The notes: a model not told the origin generated them from the sequence alone. A stretch of 64,000 bases of DNA from Kaistella sp. SH40-3 (GCF_030686865.1 NZ_JAQYUS010000002.1:395591-459590), one strand, 5' to 3'; positions 16,665 through 26,600 are shown, numbered from the stretch's first letter. A program made the numbers and translations.

Positions 16665-17456
16665 TTAATTCCGCCATTCTTCCGGAATATCGCAAACCGG
16701 AATAGGTTGAATTTTATGTTGAGCAGCACGATTCATTCTCTGGAAAATTTTAAAAACCTCTAAATCCCGTCCTGAATAATCTGCTTCTGTTTTCGTTCCC
16801 CACTCTTTCTGAATTTTCTCCAATTCCGGATATGTTGCGCCAATCTGCTGCTCATCGGTTCTGGCTTCGTCCCACAATCCATCTGCCGGAATTGCATTTT
16901 GAATGGATTCTACAAGGTCTAATGATTTTGCCAAAGCGTAAACTTCAGTTTTGTACAAGTCTGCAATTGGCGAAACATCTACTCCGCCATCACCGTATTT
17001 GGTGAAAAAACCAACCCCGAAATCTTCTACTTTATTTCCGGTTCCGCAAACGAGAAGACTGTTTATTTGTCCGTAATAATATAAAGTCAACATTCTCAAT
17101 CGGCTTCTGGTATTCGCAAAGGCCAGTTTCTCCGCCGGAAAGTCTTCATCTTTCACATCAAAAGTTTTATAGAGTTCTTCGAAAGCGGGCGTCAAATTCA
17201 CTGAAATCGCTTCTACATTTGGGAAGCGTTTTTTCAAATATTCCATGTGTTCCCAGGCACGATTCACTTCATCCTGATTCTGGCGAATCGGCATTTCGAG
17301 TAATAACGTTTTTAGGCCTGTCATGGCACAAAGCGTAGAAACGACTGCGGAATCAACTCCGCCAGAAACTCCGACTACATATCCTTTTACATGTGCTTTT
17401 TCAGCGTAATCTTTGAGCCAACTAACGATTTTTTCTGTTATTTTATCTGTTTGCAT
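16665..17456 (-). CDS. nadE: NH3-dependent NAD+ synthetase
   Basis: A 263-residue NadE that converts nicotinic acid adenine dinucleotide to NAD+ using ATP and ammonia. The PP-loop SGGVDS is at 31-36. The family stretches GTGNKVEDFGVGFFTKYGDGGVD and PIADLYKTEVYALAKSL are present. The length fits the ammonia-dependent form, as no N-terminal glutaminase (nitrilase) domain is present. In flavobacteria nadE commonly sits next to gldB, as here, separated by one acetyltransferase gene. Confidence 0.95.
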   Translation of the reverse strand: MQTDKITEKIVSWLKDYAEKAHVKGYVVGVSGGVDSAVVSTLCAMTGLKTLLLEMPIRQNQDEVNRAWEHMEYLKKRFPNVEAISVNLTPAFEELYKTFDVKDEDFPAEKLAFANTRSRLRMLTLYYYGQINSLLVCGTGNKVEDFGVGFFTKYGDGGVDVSPIADLYKTEVYALAKSLDLVESIQNAIPADGLWDEARTDEQQIGATYPELEKIQKEWGTKTEADYSGRDLEVFKIFQRMNRAAQHKIQPIPVCDIPEEWRN

Positions 17457-17522
17457 TTAATTTTTTCTTTATTTAAAATCTCATCTAAAAATATGCGTAC
17501 TAAATTTAATGGTCTTGGTCTT

Positions 17523-17612
17523 TTTTAATGCAAAGAATGGCAAAGTTTTCTTTACAAAAATGCTGTTTTTCACTTTTCTTTTAAGGTCGCAAAGGCGTTC
17601 CACTTAGCAAAG
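17523..17612. repeat. dispersed intergenic repeat A, copy 2
   Basis: The second copy of the repeat at 15898-15975, with TTAATGCAAAGAATGGCAAAG followed by TCGCAAAGGCGTTCCACTTAG. Both copies are on the same strand, 1.6 kb apart, and flank the barnase-nadE segment. Confidence 0.6.
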
Positions 17613-17625
17613 TTCACAATAACAT

Positions 17626-18174
17626 TTACATCTCTGAATATTTTTCTTTCTTTAGTTCATACCAAAAACAAGTGGCGTTATCGAGTGGATCAACGAAAGT
17701 TCCCTGCGATTCAAAGCCTAATTTGTCTTTCAAAATTTTATCGGAACTACTGTTTTCAATATCGACACAGGCGTAAATGACCTCTAACTTCATTTCATTA
17801 AAACCATAATCTAAAACGGCTTTTCCTGCTTCTGTGGCGTAACCTTTTCCCCAAAACTCAGGCAAAAAACGATATCCTAATTCGTATACATTGTTGAAAC
17901 CGTTGATGGGTTCCGTCAATAATTTCAAACCGCTCCAGCCAATGAGAAGATCAGATTCCTTTTCAATGACTGCCCATCTTGCGATTCCGTTTTCTTGATA
18001 TTGTTTTCGGATTTTATTAATGGTTTCTTCGGATTCCTCCAGTTTCGTCACCGGTTTTACGATCATATATTTCATGACTTCCGGATTGCTGTCCAGTAAA
18101 AATATTCTGTCAACATCTTCAGTAACAATTTCTCTTAAAATGAGGCTGGATGTTTCAATGAATACTTTTGCCAT
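17626..18174 (-). CDS. GNAT-family N-acetyltransferase
   Basis: A 182-residue protein of the RimJ/RimL-type GNAT group. It has an N-terminal acceptor-binding strand set (SSLILREIVTEDVDRIFLLD). The acetyl-CoA-binding motif A is ELGYRFLPEFWGKGYATEAG at about residues 118-137. A C-terminal strand follows (LGFESQGTF). These enzymes transfer acetyl from acetyl-CoA to protein N-termini, antibiotics or small amines; the substrate is not predictable here. It is divergent from gldB and separated from nadE by repeat A. Confidence 0.85.
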   Translation of the reverse strand: MAKVFIETSSLILREIVTEDVDRIFLLDSNPEVMKYMIVKPVTKLEESEETINKIRKQYQENGIARWAVIEKESDLLIGWSGLKLLTEPINGFNNVYELGYRFLPEFWGKGYATEAGKAVLDYGFNEMKLEVIYACVDIENSSSDKILKDKLGFESQGTFVDPLDNATCFWYELKKEKYSEM

Positions 18175-18184
18175 TAATTTTCCT

Positions 18185-18192
18185 TATTTTTG
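18185..18192 (+). promoter_or_regulatory. -7 promoter element for gldB
   Basis: TATTTTTG is a perfect match to TAnnTTTG, 25 bp before the gldB ATG. This supports the start at 18218 rather than the longer in-frame extension. Confidence 0.5.
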
Positions 18193-18217
18193 CGTTTCAA
18201 AATTCGATGTAAAAATA

Positions 18218-19198
18218 ATGAAGTTTTTTAAATATCTCCTGTTTTCCGCCGCATTCCTCACAGGATTGAATTCGTGTAAAAAAGATACTGAAAACCTTTG
18301 GAAAGTAGAGGTTAAAAATCCCGTTGAAAAAGTACAGATAACTGACATCTCGAAAGAGTTATACGATCCAAATGTTTCACTGGAAATTTTCACTCAGAAA
18401 TATCCTTTCTTTCAGGGAACCGTTCCTAATGAAGATTTTGTGGAGAGAAGAAAAGATCCGGAGGAAATTAAAGTCTATAAGGAAGCTATTTCTAAAATAG
18501 ATGTTACCAAACTCAATAAAGAGTTAGCCGATTTGTTTTCACATATCAAAAATTATTTCCCTGATTTTAAAGAACCACAAGTTTTTCTTTATTCATCTGC
18601 TTTGCAGGGAATTATGGATCCCATTTTCTATGAACCGGAGAAAGGAATGTTATTCATTGACATCGCGGCATTTATGGGCGAAAACAATCCGAATTACAAA
18701 GGTCTGGAACAATACTTTCAGAAAAGTATGAATCCGAAAAATATTTTGCCAAAAGTTTCTGAAATCTTTGCTGAACATTTTGTCCCCCACAATTTTGAAC
18801 ATCAAAAATTCATTGATAACATCGTGTATTACGGCAAACTGATGACTTTGCAGGATGCTTTTTTACCTCAGGAACCTGATGCTTTAAAAATGAATTATAC
18901 CTCAGAGCAATATGAATGGGCAAAAGCAAATGAAGTGAATATCTGGAATTATTTCGTGGAGAACAATCTGGTTTTCAGTGATGATCAAAGACTGGCAGAA
19001 CGTTTCATCAACCCGGCGCCGTTTTCTAAATTCTACACCGAGATCGATAATGAATCATCGCCCCAAATCGGAATATTTAGCGGTTGGCAGATTTGCAGAA
19101 AATTCTATAAAGAAAAACCTGAGACTAAATTAGCAGTTTTTCTAAAAATGAACGCTCAGGAAATTTTTAATCAAAGTAATTATAAACCTAAAAATTAA
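18218..19198 (+). CDS. gldB: gliding motility lipoprotein GldB
   Basis: A 326-residue lipoprotein with lipobox GLNSC; the lipidated Cys is residue 19. An in-frame extension back to 18020 overlaps the divergent acetyltransferase gene and lacks a signal sequence, so it is rejected. The body has family features such as VSLEIFTQKYPFFQGTVPN, FIDIAAFMGENNP and GIFSGWQICRKFY. GldB is required for gliding in Flavobacterium johnsoniae and belongs to the conserved set linked to the T9SS/gliding machinery. gldC follows after 48 bp. Presence of gldB alone does not prove gliding, because many non-gliding flavobacteria retain it. Confidence 0.93.
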   Translation: MKFFKYLLFSAAFLTGLNSCKKDTENLWKVEVKNPVEKVQITDISKELYDPNVSLEIFTQKYPFFQGTVPNEDFVERRKDPEEIKVYKEAISKIDVTKLNKELADLFSHIKNYFPDFKEPQVFLYSSALQGIMDPIFYEPEKGMLFIDIAAFMGENNPNYKGLEQYFQKSMNPKNILPKVSEIFAEHFVPHNFEHQKFIDNIVYYGKLMTLQDAFLPQEPDALKMNYTSEQYEWAKANEVNIWNYFVENNLVFSDDQRLAERFINPAPFSKFYTEIDNESSPQIGIFSGWQICRKFYKEKPETKLAVFLKMNAQEIFNQSNYKPKN

Positions 19199-19246
19199 AG
19201 TTAAATAAAACATTTCTTTAAAAAATATCATCTTTAAAAATTAAAT

Positions 19247-19573
19247 ATGAAAAAGACTCAAATCACAATAGACGTAGAACTGGACGAAAACCATGTTCCC
19301 GAAAGAATGACCTGGAATGCAGAAGACGGCGGCGTTGAAAAACAGGAAACCAAAGCAACCATGATTTCGGTGTGGGACGACGAAAAAAGAGAAGCATTGC
19401 GAATTGACCTCTGGACGAAAGATATGCCGGTTGATCAAATGAAAATGTTTCTGCATCAAATCATTCTTTCTATGGGAAACACCTACGAAAGAGCGACTGG
19501 CGAAGAAGATGTTGCATTCTGGCTGGAACAAATGGCGGAAGAATTTGCACAGAAAGCTGCGATTAAAATGTAA
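19247..19573 (+). CDS. gldC: gliding motility protein GldC
   Basis: A 108-residue soluble protein with family segments VPERMTWNAEDGGVEKQETK and LWTKDMPVDQMKMFLHQ. It has no signal peptide, in agreement with cytoplasmic GldC. It lies 48 bp after gldB in the same direction, the conserved pairing. In F. johnsoniae gldC loss gives a partial motility defect; its biochemical role is unclear. Confidence 0.93.
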   Translation: MKKTQITIDVELDENHVPERMTWNAEDGGVEKQETKATMISVWDDEKREALRIDLWTKDMPVDQMKMFLHQIILSMGNTYERATGEEDVAFWLEQMAEEFAQKAAIKM

Positions 19574-19620
19574 AACTCCCTTTAAAACACCAAGTTGTTT
19601 TTAAATAAAAAAATAAAAAT

Positions 19621-20760
19621 ATGAACTTCAACACCAAAGTAATACACGGTGGTCAGCACCACGAATCAGCGACAGGATCGGTAAATGTTCCGGTATTTTT
19701 AACCTCAACATTTGCACAGAAATCACCTGGAATTCATTCAGGCTACGAATATTCCCGAGCTGCAAATCCAACCCGCCAAGCCTTAGAAGACAGTTTGGCA
19801 TCCATTGAAAACGGAGCGAGAGGATTAGCATTCGGTTCTGGTTTGGCCGCAATTGACTGTGTTTTGAAATTATTAAATCCCGGAGACGAAGTAGTCGCAG
19901 TTGACGATCTATACGGTGGCACTTACAGAATGTTCACCCGTTTATTTGAAAAATACCAGTTAAAATTCACCTTTGTTAATTTTGATGATGTTTCAAAAAT
20001 CGCCGATGTAATCACCGATAAAACCAAATTGATCTGGCTGGAAACTCCGACCAATCCATTGATGAAATTGGTTGATATCAAAGCAGTAACCGATTTAGTG
20101 AAAGGAAAAGATATTTTAGTAGCAGTTGATAATACTTTCGCATCGCCTTATCTGCAACTTCCTTTGGATTTGGGAGCGGATATTGTAATGCATTCTGCAA
20201 CCAAATATTTAGGTGGTCACTCCGATGTTATTGCCGGAGCCTTGGTTGCGAAAACTGCAGAACTCGGAGAAAAATTACATTTTATTCAGTTTGCAAGTGG
20301 CGGAATTCTGGGTCCTCACGACTCTTATTTAGTATTGAGAGGAATTAAAACTTTGGCTTTAAGAATGCAAAGACATTCTGAAAATGGGATTGCAGTTGCA
20401 AAATATTTAGAAAGCCATCCGGCGGTAGATAAAGTTTTTTATCCAGGATTGGAATCTCATCCACAACATGAATTGGCGAAAAGACAAATGAAAGATTTCG
20501 GTGGAATGGTTTCGTTCACCTTTAAATCAGGAAAAAAAGAAGATTCGATTAAATTTTTAGAAAAAGTAAAAGTTTTCACTTTAGCAGAATCTTTAGGTGG
20601 TGTAGAATCTTTGGCGAATCATCCAGCATTAATGACACATGCTTCAATTCCTGCAGAAAAACGTGCAGAATTAGGTATTAGTGATGATTTGGTTCGCTTA
20701 AGCGTAGGGATTGAAGATAAAGAAGATTTAATTGCTGACTTGGAAAAAGCGTTTGGGTAG
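19621..20760 (+). CDS. cystathionine gamma-synthase/lyase family PLP enzyme
   Basis: A 379-residue Cys/Met-metabolism PLP enzyme. The PLP lysine is about Lys195 in MHSATKYLGGHSDVIAG. Phosphate-binding residues lie in YSRAANPTRQALE and in FGSGLAAID. The substrate segment SLGGVESLANHPALMTHASI and the terminal RLSVGIEDKEDLIADL are intact. Family members convert O-acyl-homoserine plus cysteine to cystathionine (MetB) or cleave cystathionine (CGL/MetC). The sequence does not separate these roles securely, so no symbol is given. It follows gldC by 47 bp and may share its transcript. Confidence 0.9.
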   Translation: MNFNTKVIHGGQHHESATGSVNVPVFLTSTFAQKSPGIHSGYEYSRAANPTRQALEDSLASIENGARGLAFGSGLAAIDCVLKLLNPGDEVVAVDDLYGGTYRMFTRLFEKYQLKFTFVNFDDVSKIADVITDKTKLIWLETPTNPLMKLVDIKAVTDLVKGKDILVAVDNTFASPYLQLPLDLGADIVMHSATKYLGGHSDVIAGALVAKTAELGEKLHFIQFASGGILGPHDSYLVLRGIKTLALRMQRHSENGIAVAKYLESHPAVDKVFYPGLESHPQHELAKRQMKDFGGMVSFTFKSGKKEDSIKFLEKVKVFTLAESLGGVESLANHPALMTHASIPAEKRAELGISDDLVRLSVGIEDKEDLIADLEKAFG

Positions 20761-20778
20761 CACTTACTTTGAAATTTA

Positions 20779-20910
20779 TAACCACAAAAGTTACAAAGGA
20801 GAAAGTGAAACATTTTGCTTTTTAAAAGTCAAATAAAATCAATCAATATCGTTATTTACACTTTAAAAAGTATTTAATTTTAATAAAAACTTTCGTGACT
20901 TTTGTGGTTT
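20779..20910. repeat. inverted-repeat element with AACCACAAAAG arms
   Basis: The left arm 20780-20799 and right arm 20890-20910 are near-perfect inverted copies (AACCACAAAAGTYACRAARG) about 90 bp apart, with an AT-rich centre and no ORF. The same 20-bp word borders the larger element at 56001-56280 and occurs in the 28.5-29 kb array. It resembles a non-coding MITE- or REP-like element. Confidence 0.55.
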
Positions 20911-20926
20911 AAAATAAAATTTTTCG

Positions 20927-21439
20927 ATGAATGAATTTCAAAAATATATTCAAAGGTATCTGGATTTAATTTCAAGCGATAATTGGCTCGAAGAAATGAA
21001 AAATTCGGGAAATCAAACGATGGAAATTTATCAGGAATTTTCTGAAGAGGAATCCAACTTTGCTTATGCAGAAGGAAAATGGAGTTTAAAAATTCTTTTA
21101 CAACATCTCATCGATGCGGAACGTATTTTCGTATATCGTGCTTTAAGGTTTTCCAGAAAAGACCCGACGGAATTGGCAGGTTGGGATGAAGAATTATATG
21201 CAAAAGAATATGACCTTGAAAATGTTTCTCTTAAAAATTTACTTTCAGAATATGAAAGTTTAAGGAAATCAACGATCCATTTTTTTGAAAATCTAAATCA
21301 AGAACTTCTTTCTCAAACAGGCATTGCGAATAAAAATGAAATCTCAGTTGAAACGATTGGGAAATTAATTGTGGGTCACAATATTCACCATCTCAACATT
21401 ATCAAAGAAAGGTATTTGCCAATTCTTAATCAGATATAA
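20927..21439 (+). CDS. DinB-superfamily protein
   Basis: A 170-residue helical-bundle protein of the DinB/DfrB-like superfamily. It contains KWSLKILLQHLIDAERIFVYRALRFSRKD and, near the C-terminus, a histidine-rich helix (VGHNIHHLNIIKERYLP). Together these give the three-histidine metal site typical of the fold. Such proteins include metal-dependent thiol transferases (bacillithiol or mycothiol S-transferase type). The thiol substrate, if any, is unknown. It lies 5 bp upstream of the YchJ-like gene, so the two form an operon. Confidence 0.85.
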   Translation: MNEFQKYIQRYLDLISSDNWLEEMKNSGNQTMEIYQEFSEEESNFAYAEGKWSLKILLQHLIDAERIFVYRALRFSRKDPTELAGWDEELYAKEYDLENVSLKNLLSEYESLRKSTIHFFENLNQELLSQTGIANKNEISVETIGKLIVGHNIHHLNIIKERYLPILNQI

Positions 21440-21444
21440 TAAAA

Positions 21445-21822
21445 ATGAATTGCCCTTGTTGCTCCGGAACAACCTACGAAGACTGCTGTAAAACATTTCA
21501 TAGCGGTGAAAAAAATGCACCGACTGCTGAAACTTTAATGCGTTCCAGATTTTCCGCCTTTGCAATTCCAAATGGAATCTATTTAATAGAAACCACTTTA
21601 CCTTCAAAAAGAAAATTTCACAATACCGAAGACTTGCAGGAATGGGGAGAAATCAATAAATGGACGAAACTGGAAATTGTAAAAACGCCAAACATCAACC
21701 AAGTAGAATTCAAAGCATTTTATACCGATGAAAAGGGGAAACCACAAGTTCATCATGAACTTTCTACTTTCCGCAAAGTAAATGAGCGTTGGTATTATGT
21801 TTCGGGGAAATTTTTAGAGTAG
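21445..21822 (+). CDS. YchJ-like (UPF0225) SEC-C motif protein
   Basis: A 125-residue protein starting with a cysteine cluster (MNCPCCSGTTYEDCCKTFHSG) of the SEC-C zinc-binding type. An NTF2-like domain follows (TAETLMRSRFSAFAIPNGIYL, then FRKVNERWYYVSGKF). YchJ-family proteins are widespread but have no firmly established function. They are often found near redox or nucleic-acid genes. It is co-transcribed with the DinB-like gene. Confidence 0.88.
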   Translation: MNCPCCSGTTYEDCCKTFHSGEKNAPTAETLMRSRFSAFAIPNGIYLIETTLPSKRKFHNTEDLQEWGEINKWTKLEIVKTPNINQVEFKAFYTDEKGKPQVHHELSTFRKVNERWYYVSGKFLE

Positions 21823-21861
21823 ATTTTTTTAAGAATAATTAAAAAAAAACAATTCCCTTTG

Positions 21862-21898
21862 CTGAGTGAAGTCGAAGATTCGACGAAGTCAAACGCCT
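21862..21898. repeat. REP-like palindrome
   Basis: CTGAGTGAAGTCGAAGATTC continues into a palindrome, GTCGAA-GA-TTCGAC at 21871-21884. Motifs of the CTGAGnGnAGTCGAAG type are common dispersed repeats in Bacteroidota. Single copy here, after the YchJ-like gene. Confidence 0.4.
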
Positions 21899-22007
21899 TT
21901 ATCTCATTTATTTATTGATTTTAATGGAATCGATGAATCTTTGATTTGCGTCCTTTATTTTTGAACAATAATTATTCTAAACCTTTGATTCATTGCGTTA
22001 AAAAAAA

Positions 22008-22256
22008 TTATTCTTTTAATCTTTCCTGTTTCTTTTTCTGTCTTAAAACGTACAGATACAAACTTTCCACTTTGGTTCTGGCCCAATCGGTTTTTCGTAA
22101 AAATTTCAAAGAAGATTTAATACTCGGATTATCCGTAAAACATTTGATATTAATCTGCTCGCCGAGTTCTTCAAAACCCTCGTAATATTCTACCAGTTCT
22201 TCAAGAATTGCATCTAAGCGTTTTCCGTGTAAAGGATCTTTTGATTTCTGTTCCAT
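22008..22256 (-). CDS. VF530-family DNA-binding protein
   Basis: An 82-residue basic protein matching the VF530 (DUF2132) family: KDPLHGKRLDAILEELVEYY, then CFTDNPSIKSSLKFLRKTDWAR and a Lys-rich C-terminus. Family members are small double-stranded DNA-binding proteins of unclear biological role. It is monocistronic, convergent with the YchJ-like gene and divergent from sbcD. Confidence 0.88.
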   Translation of the reverse strand: MEQKSKDPLHGKRLDAILEELVEYYEGFEELGEQINIKCFTDNPSIKSSLKFLRKTDWARTKVESLYLYVLRQKKKQERLKE

Positions 22257-22384
22257 AATTATTGGTAAAAATAAGGATTTTACAATTCACAATTCACAAA
22301 ACAATTCTGCTTCTTTAACAAAAAAAATCAAGTTTAAATTGATTAAAACTTCACGTACCAATTTCAAATCCTCTTTTTGTTTCT

Positions 22385-22392
22385 TACATTTG
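22385..22392 (+). promoter_or_regulatory. -7 promoter element at sbcD start
   Basis: TACATTTG is a perfect TAnnTTTG match ending only 4 bp before the sbcD ATG (22397). Transcription would start at or within the start codon, implying a leaderless mRNA. Confidence 0.45.
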
Positions 22393-22396
22393 AGAT

Positions 22397-23602
22397 ATGA
22401 AAATTCTGCATACCGCCGATTGGCATTTGGGTAAACGTTTGGATCGTTTTTCTCGCTTAGAGGAACAAATTTTAGTCATGGACGAAATTGTTCAGATTGC
22501 CGATGAACAAAACGTCGATATGGTTTTGGTGGCCGGAGATTTATTCGATAATTTTAATCCGAGCGTTGAGGCGATTGAACTTTTTTATAAAACATTGAAA
22601 CGTTTATCTCAGAATGGAAAACGTCCCGTAATCGCCATTTCCGGAAACCATGATTCTCCCTATTTAATTGATGCTCCGGATCCTTTAGCCCGGGAATGTG
22701 GAATTATTTTAATTGGTCATCCGAAAGCAAAAGTAACTCCGTTTGAAGTTCAAGGTTTCAAAATTTCAAATTCAGTAGAAGGGATGATTGAAATAGAATT
22801 AAAAAGCTACGATTTCCCTATTCGAATTGTACATACCGCTTTTGCCAATGAGATCCGGTTAAAAGAATATTTCGGTGAAAATAAAGAAGACGCACTCAAT
22901 AAGGTTTTGGCCGAAAACTGGGCAACTATTGCGGACGAATTCTGTGATAAAAATGGCGTCAATATTCTGATGACTCATTTGTATATGAACAAAAGAGGCG
23001 CACCAGTTCTGGAAGAACCAGACGGTGAAAAACCCATCAAAATCGGAAATGCTGATTTGATTTATTCGGATACGATTCCTTCACAAATTCAATATACGGC
23101 TTTGGGACATTTGCACGCTTTTCGAAATATTGGAACGGAAGAAAAACCGGTTGTTTATTCGTCTTCACCGTTATGTTACAGTTTTAGCGAAGCCGGTCAG
23201 ACGAAATATGTTGCTATTATTGAAGCCAAACCGAATCAAAATGTTTCTTACGAAAAGATCGCCTTGAAAAATGGGAAATCTTTGGTCCGTAAAACTTTTG
23301 ATGAGGTTGAAAAAGCAATTGAATGGTTGTCTGAAAATCAGAATACTTTCGTCGAACTGACTTTAGAAAGTGAAACGTACTTAAAAGCGGAAGAAAGAAA
23401 AATGATCAATAATGCGCATCACGGAATTGTGCACCTTATTCCGAAAGTTAAAAATCAGGAATTCAATCAAAAGCAATTGCACGATATCAATCTCAATCAG
23501 GATATTCAGAGTTTGTTTAAAGATTATTTTAAATCTAAAAACAATGCGCAGGAACCCAATGAAGACTTACTCAATTTGTTTAACGAAATTTTAAATGCAT
23601 AA
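22397..23602 (+). CDS. sbcD: exonuclease SbcD, nuclease subunit
   Basis: A 401-residue calcineurin-like metallophosphoesterase. Motif I is DWH (Asp8, His10), motif II GDLFDN (about 47-52) and motif III SGNHDSP. The remaining metal ligands lie in GHLHAF. With SbcC it forms the bacterial Mre11-Rad50 equivalent, which cuts DNA hairpins and protein-blocked ends using Mn2+ and ATP. sbcC follows after 3 bp. A -7 element directly abuts the start codon. Confidence 0.96.
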   Translation: MKILHTADWHLGKRLDRFSRLEEQILVMDEIVQIADEQNVDMVLVAGDLFDNFNPSVEAIELFYKTLKRLSQNGKRPVIAISGNHDSPYLIDAPDPLARECGIILIGHPKAKVTPFEVQGFKISNSVEGMIEIELKSYDFPIRIVHTAFANEIRLKEYFGENKEDALNKVLAENWATIADEFCDKNGVNILMTHLYMNKRGAPVLEEPDGEKPIKIGNADLIYSDTIPSQIQYTALGHLHAFRNIGTEEKPVVYSSSPLCYSFSEAGQTKYVAIIEAKPNQNVSYEKIALKNGKSLVRKTFDEVEKAIEWLSENQNTFVELTLESETYLKAEERKMINNAHHGIVHLIPKVKNQEFNQKQLHDINLNQDIQSLFKDYFKSKNNAQEPNEDLLNLFNEILNA

Positions 23603-23605
23603 GAA

Positions 23606-26600
23606 ATGATTCCTATTCAATTGACTTTAGAAGGTTTGTATTCTTATCAGGAGCGCCAAACAATCGATTTTACAGCATTGACAGACGCTGGTTTATTTGG
23701 AATTTTCGGCTCCGTTGGTTCGGGCAAATCTTCGATTTTAGAAGCGATTACTTTTGCGCTTTATGGCGAAACTGAAAGACTGAATTCTCGCGACAAGCGT
23801 GCTTACAATATGATGAATCTGAAATCGAACCGGTCTTTTATCGCGTTTGATTTCATGAATTTTGAAAATAAAAAATTTCGTGCAACCCGAGAATTTAAGA
23901 GGAATTCTAAAAATTTCGAAGATGTGAAATCTCCAAATGTGATTTTATATGAATGGAAAGGCGAGCAATGGATTCCGCTGGAAAGTTCCAGTACGGAAGA
24001 AATTATTGGATTGAGTTACGCCAATTTCAAACGGACCATCATTATCCCACAAGGTCAGTTTAAAGAGTTTATCGAACTCGGTGCCACGGAACGAACCAAT
24101 ATGATGAAGGAAATTTTTGGTCTTCACCGTTTTGATTTGCAAAATAATGTTTCTGCATTAAACACAAAAAATAAATCTGAACTCGATCAGTTGGAAGGTG
24201 AATTAAAAGGTTTTGAAGAGGTAAATGAAGAACAGATTTTAGTTCAAACTGAAAAATTAAAACTGAAGAAAATTCATTTTAATGAAACTGAAAACAATTT
24301 TAAAAAAATTGATCAACATTATCAACAACTCAAAAATTTAAAAACAGATTTTCAAATTCTGAAACAGAAGAAAGAAGACTTCACAAAATTGTCGGAGAGA
24401 AAATCGGCAATCGATGCTTTAGAAGTAAAAACAGAACTATTTGACCAAGTTTTTAGAATTTTCAATCCGTTGGTTTTAGAGAAAAATAAACTGCAAAAAG
24501 AAATTTCAGGCCAGAAAAAGGAAAAAGAAAATCAGGACGAACTTTTAAAGAAAATTGAAACTGAAGTGAAGTCGCTTAATGAACAGTTAAAATTAATTCT
24601 TCCAAAATATGAAGCCTTGAATGAATCCAAAATTCAGGAAAATGATTTGAACTTAATTTTGCAAATTTTGCAGTTTTCGGAAGAAATAAAAACACTAAAA
24701 GTTCGTACTAAAGATGGTTCAGAACAGGTTAAAAAAGTTGAGCAAAACATTAAAAACATTCAGCAACATATTAAAGATCTTTCTGAAAAATCAGAGTTAT
24801 TAAAAGCCCAAAAATTAGATTCGAATCTTTTGGTAAATGTTGGAAGTTGGTTTTCAGAAAACAAAAAACTGAAAGAAAATCTGGGAATTCAAACTAAAAA
24901 AATTGAAGAACTTCAAATCAAAATCAGTAATATTTCAATTGAATTAAAACCTTTTAAAATTAATGTTGAAACATTTAATGAAGATTTTAAAGCAAAAAAT
25001 GAAGCAATAGAAATTCTAAAAAAAGAACTTTCCGAAAAAAGAACGCATCTGGAAGTTCAACAAAAGTTAGCGCATTTTTCAACTGATTTGCATGATGGCA
25101 AATCCTGTCCGCTTTGTGGCGCTTTGGAACATCCGAATATTGTTGCTTTCGAAGATGTCGAATCTGAATTGCATTCAATTTTAAAACAACTTGAAAAAAC
25201 GGAATATCAACAGAAAGAACTTCAGAAAAATTTAGGAGAAATTGAGAAAATCCTTTATCGAAAAAAAACTTTTGAAGATCAATTAAATGTGGAACAGAAA
25301 ACATTCAGCCAAACAAAAACTCAACTTGATAAGCATCAGCGGGATTTTATCTGGAAAGAATTCAACGCCGAAAATGACTCTGAATTTGAGCAGAAACGCC
25401 TCCATTCTTTTGGTATCGAAAAGCAAATTGAAGAATTAGGTCAATCCATTTCAACCGAGCAGAAAAACCAAGAAAAAGAGCGGGAAACCTTGGAAAAATA
25501 CAGCAAGGTTTTGGAAGAATTTAAACTGAAAGAAGCGCAAAAAGAAACGCAGATTAATTCTAATCTTTCCAATCTTAAAGTTTTAAACTGGAATGATTAT
25601 GAGGAAAAATCAATAAATGACGTCAAAGAATCTTTGCAGGAATTATCAAAACGCAATCTTGAAACAGAACGAAATTACAAGCAGTTGGTTGAAAAGGAGA
25701 AGGAAATTTCGCCCAAATTCGCTGCTCAAAAAACAAGTGTCGATCATTTAGTAAAAAGAATCATTGAATTAGAAAAAGAAATTTCGGATAATGAAAAACT
25801 TTTAAGTCAATCGTTAATCACTCAAAATTTCGGTGATTTCAAAGAGGTTGAAGCCATTTTAGCGCAGGATATTAAGGTCACGGAATCTAGAAATGAAATT
25901 CAGAAATTCAGAATCGAATTTGAAACTTTAAAGAACAGTGTTGACGAATTGGCATTGAAACTGAAAGATTTTTCTTTTGATGAAGAAGAATTTACGAAGG
26001 TTGAAACTCAATTTCAAACTGCTGAACAGGAATTGAAAATCGCAAATGATGCGGTCGTAAAAACAAATGCTGACCTCGAAAGACTGGAAAAAGAATTTAA
26101 GAAAAAAGAAACTTTATTAAAAAATTTAGCAAAACTTCAGAAACGGTCAGATGATCTGAAGGTGATGTTTAATCTTTTTAAAGGAGCGGGTTTTGTGCAG
26201 TTTGTCTCCTCTATTTATTTAAGACAATTGTGTGATCACGCCAATGTTCGTTTTCATCGGATGACGAGAAATCAACTGAGTTTGCAACTGAATGAAAATA
26301 ATGATTTTGAGATCATCGACTATTTGAATGAAGGAAAATGCCGAAGTGTAAAAACCCTTTCCGGCGGACAAGCATTTCAGGTTTCCCTAAGTTTGGCTTT
26401 AGCGCTCGCCGAAAGTGTACAGTCAAATGCAAAGGCAGAAAAAAATTTTTTCTTTATCGATGAAGGTTTCGGAACGCAGGATTTGGAATCGGTGAATGTG
26501 GTTTTTGAAACCTTAACCAATCTTCAAAAAGAAAACAGAATTGTGGGAATAATTTCCCATGTTGAGGAACTGAAAGAGAAAATGCCGGTTTCCCTGAATA

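Noticed and set aside
18020..18217. N-terminal extension of GldB
   Set aside because: It overlaps the divergent acetyltransferase gene, removes the lipoprotein signal from the N-terminus and lies upstream of the -7 element.
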